A stretch of DNA of 64,000 nt from JBPRGH01 sp051418055 (GTDB lineage Bacteria; Bacteroidota; Bacteroidia; Cytophagales; Cyclobacteriaceae), in the NCBI GenBank assembly GCA_051418055.1, contig JBPRGH010000144.1, positions 1 to 64,000 of the forward strand, written 5' to 3'. The notes under the pieces were generated by a model that did no database searches, had not been told where the DNA came from, and saw nothing but the letters and a program-made list of their open reading frames with translations. Positions 62,715 through 64,000 of the stretch are shown here, one piece after another; the first letter of the stretch is position 1, and the number at the start of each line of letters is the position of its first letter. The position numbers and the translations under genes are program-made.

Positions 62715-63590
62715 ATGTTTAATTATATATTGTATTACGGGATAATAATCCCGCTATCGTACCTACCATTTTCTGTATTATACTCCATCTCCAATCTTAT
62801 TTACCTGGTTGTTTACCGGATGATTGGTTACAGGAGAAAAGTAGTATCCCATAATCTCAAAAATTCATTTCCTGAAAAATCTACGCAGGAGTTGAAGAGC
62901 ATCGAAAAGAAGTTTTATAGACACCTGTCCGATCTGCTTGTGGAAAGTATTAAGACATTTACTATTTCATCTGAAGAGGCTTTAAAACGGTTAAAGGTGC
63001 GAAATCCGGAAGTCACCGATCATTATTATAATCAGGGAAAAAATATTGTGGGTGTTGGGGGGCATAATGGCAATTGGGAAATATATGCTGTTGTGTGTGC
63101 TCTACAAATAAAACATGAGGTTTCGGCTTTTTATACACCCTTAAAAAATAAATTTTTTGATAAAAAAGCGAAAGAAAGCCGTTCCAGGTTTGGCCTCAAT
63201 CTAATTCCGACCAGCGCTAAGGATTCGTTGCCGACATCAATTGACAAGCCAGGAATGATGATATTTGGTATCGATCAATGTCCAAAAAAGAAACAACGTG
63301 CTTATTGGTTAAATTTTTTGAACCAGGAAACAGGTGTTCAGTTCGGAGCTGAGAAGTATGCCAGAGAGCACAATTTGCCTGTGATTTTTGGTAATATTCA
63401 TAAGGTAAAAAGAGGATATTACGAAGTAGAGTATAAAGTAGTTTGTGAGGACCCATCAGAATTACCAATAGGAGGAATCCTGGAGAAAAGTACAAAATAC
63501 CTGGAAGATATTATAAGCGAACAACCTCAATTCTGGCTATGGAGCCATAAAAGATGGAAGTACAGTAAAAAGGAGATAGAAAATTCTTAA
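62715..63590 (+). CDS. LpxL/HtrB-type lipid A acyltransferase
   Basis: A 291-residue acyltransferase. A membrane helix lies near residues 1-36. The HX4E catalytic motif is GGHNGNWE (His117, Glu122), then the block MMIFGIDQCPKKKQ and GAEKYAREHNLPVIFGNI. It would add an acyl chain to a lipid A precursor at the inner membrane. No other lipid A genes are adjacent. Confidence 0.88.
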   Translation: MFNYILYYGIIIPLSYLPFSVLYSISNLIYLVVYRMIGYRRKVVSHNLKNSFPEKSTQELKSIEKKFYRHLSDLLVESIKTFTISSEEALKRLKVRNPEVTDHYYNQGKNIVGVGGHNGNWEIYAVVCALQIKHEVSAFYTPLKNKFFDKKAKESRSRFGLNLIPTSAKDSLPTSIDKPGMMIFGIDQCPKKKQRAYWLNFLNQETGVQFGAEKYAREHNLPVIFGNIHKVKRGYYEVEYKVVCEDPSELPIGGILEKSTKYLEDIISEQPQFWLWSHKRWKYSKKEIENS

Positions 63591-63608
63591 TTAGGGATAA
63601 TTAATAAG

Positions 63609-64000
63609 TTATTTTCCAGGCATATTTTTAAATAATCTCCCATTTCTGAAAGCTCCCGATAGAGCAACAGGTATTTCAGCTTCGGCACGAATAACCTTTG
63701 CATGAGCTTCCTGTACACGCGCCAGCATTTCCTGCTCAAGAGCTACAGCCATTGCCCTCCTAGTTTCTGCTTTTGCATTTGCAATATTAAGGTCTGCCTG
63801 TGCCTGATCTATCTGTAACATTGCGCCAATATTCTGCCCAATATTTATATCCGCAATATCAATTGAAAGGATTTCGAAAGCCGTACCTGCATCCAGGCCA
63901 TTAGCCAAAACTGTTTTGGATATTTCATCAGGATTTTCCAAGATTTCCAGGTAACTTGTAGCTGCACCAATCCTTGAAATGATTCCCTGTCCCACACGTG
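63609..64000 (-). CDS. floA: FloA-like flotillin, C-terminal part only
   Basis: The gene runs off the right edge; about 130 C-terminal residues remain. The visible part (ISRIGAATSYLEILENPDEI, then GTAFEILSIDIADINIG and QAQADLNIANAKAETRRAMA) matches the UPF0365/FloA group of bacterial flotillin-like proteins that organise membrane microdomains, with Ala/Glu-rich coiled-coil stretches. The membrane helix and the first two thirds are outside this window. Confidence 0.85.
   Translation of the reverse strand, partial: RVGQGIISRIGAATSYLEILENPDEISKTVLANGLDAGTAFEILSIDIADINIGQNIGAMLQIDQAQADLNIANAKAETRRAMAVALEQEMLARVQEAHAKVIRAEAEIPVALSGAFRNGRLFKNMPGK

Noticed and set aside
1..64000. tRNA, rRNA, CRISPR or insertion sequence
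   Set aside because: No T-loop motif with a cloverleaf, no rRNA-like stretch, no regular spacer array and no transposase was found by eye. A scan with tRNAscan or ISfinder would decide.

Overview
The window looks like a chromosomal segment of a member of the Bacteroidota, most likely the Cytophagales or a relative. The reasons are low GC, almost no Shine-Dalgarno sites, -7 elements of the form TAnnTTTG, secreted proteins ending in type IX secretion (T9SS) sorting domains of both type A and type B, many lipoproteins, and DUF families common in that phylum (DUF4251, DUF6452, GSCFA, DUF3179). This is inferred from composition and protein families, not from a 16S gene. I saw no rRNA, tRNA, CRISPR array, prophage or intact insertion sequence.

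Layout. 1-2.5 kb: a cut coiled-coil secreted protein, a small lipoprotein, a periplasmic-binding-fold protein without signal peptide, and a divergent DapB-type dehydrogenase. 2.9-9.2 kb: M3 peptidase, methylglyoxal synthase with a duplicated 3' tail behind it, an orphan ABC ATPase, a TerB-like protein, a beta-barrel and a PQQ-type sugar dehydrogenase lipoprotein. 9.2-12.1 kb: DUF4251, a stand-alone CheB methylesterase, the 3' remnant of an hsp20 gene, a PEBP protein and a membrane protein. 12.4-15.6 kb: cold-shock protein, then the NHEJ gene ku in a tight cluster with a TPR protein and a small basic protein. 15.6-20.5 kb: an APP1-type phosphatase cluster, an OmpA-like domain, a carotenoid oxygenase, MscL and a membrane protein. 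20.6-29.5 kb: lipoproteins, a prolyl-oligopeptidase, a YpdA-type reductase and a beta-barrel/DUF3179 pair.

29.7-39.8 kb holds T9SS cargo, a ddl-PASTA-cargo run, an M43 metalloprotease and an Fe-S pair (NifU-type plus Mrp). 40-44.6 kb: dnaG, ribBA, a hypothetical and surE on the plus strand. 44.6-56.4 kb is almost wholly minus strand: degenerate M23 protein, a DUF6048-like/DUF6452-like pair, priA, a YyaL-type thioredoxin-domain protein, GSCFA protein, the rpsF-rpsR-rplI operon, a kinase-like membrane protein and an AI-2E-type permease. 56.7-64 kb: LigD, a fatty-acid desaturase, a DEAD-box helicase followed by two cold-shock genes, an LpxL-type acyltransferase and the end of a FloA-like protein.

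Functional links: Ku and LigD together give a bacterial non-homologous end-joining route, although they lie about 43 kb apart. DEAD-box helicase and cold-shock proteins fit a cold or RNA-structure response. Ddl and PASTA proteins fit cell-wall work. NifU-type and Mrp proteins fit Fe-S assembly. Most of the window is ordinary housekeeping and envelope biology. I did not find one clear new system. The better leads are a desaturase reading frame that extends upstream without a normal start codon, the mgsA tail duplication, a pair of cold-shock proteins with a strongly conserved extra motif, a kinase-like DWDRH protein, a zinc-less M23 pseudoenzyme and an unlisted 31-residue membrane peptide.
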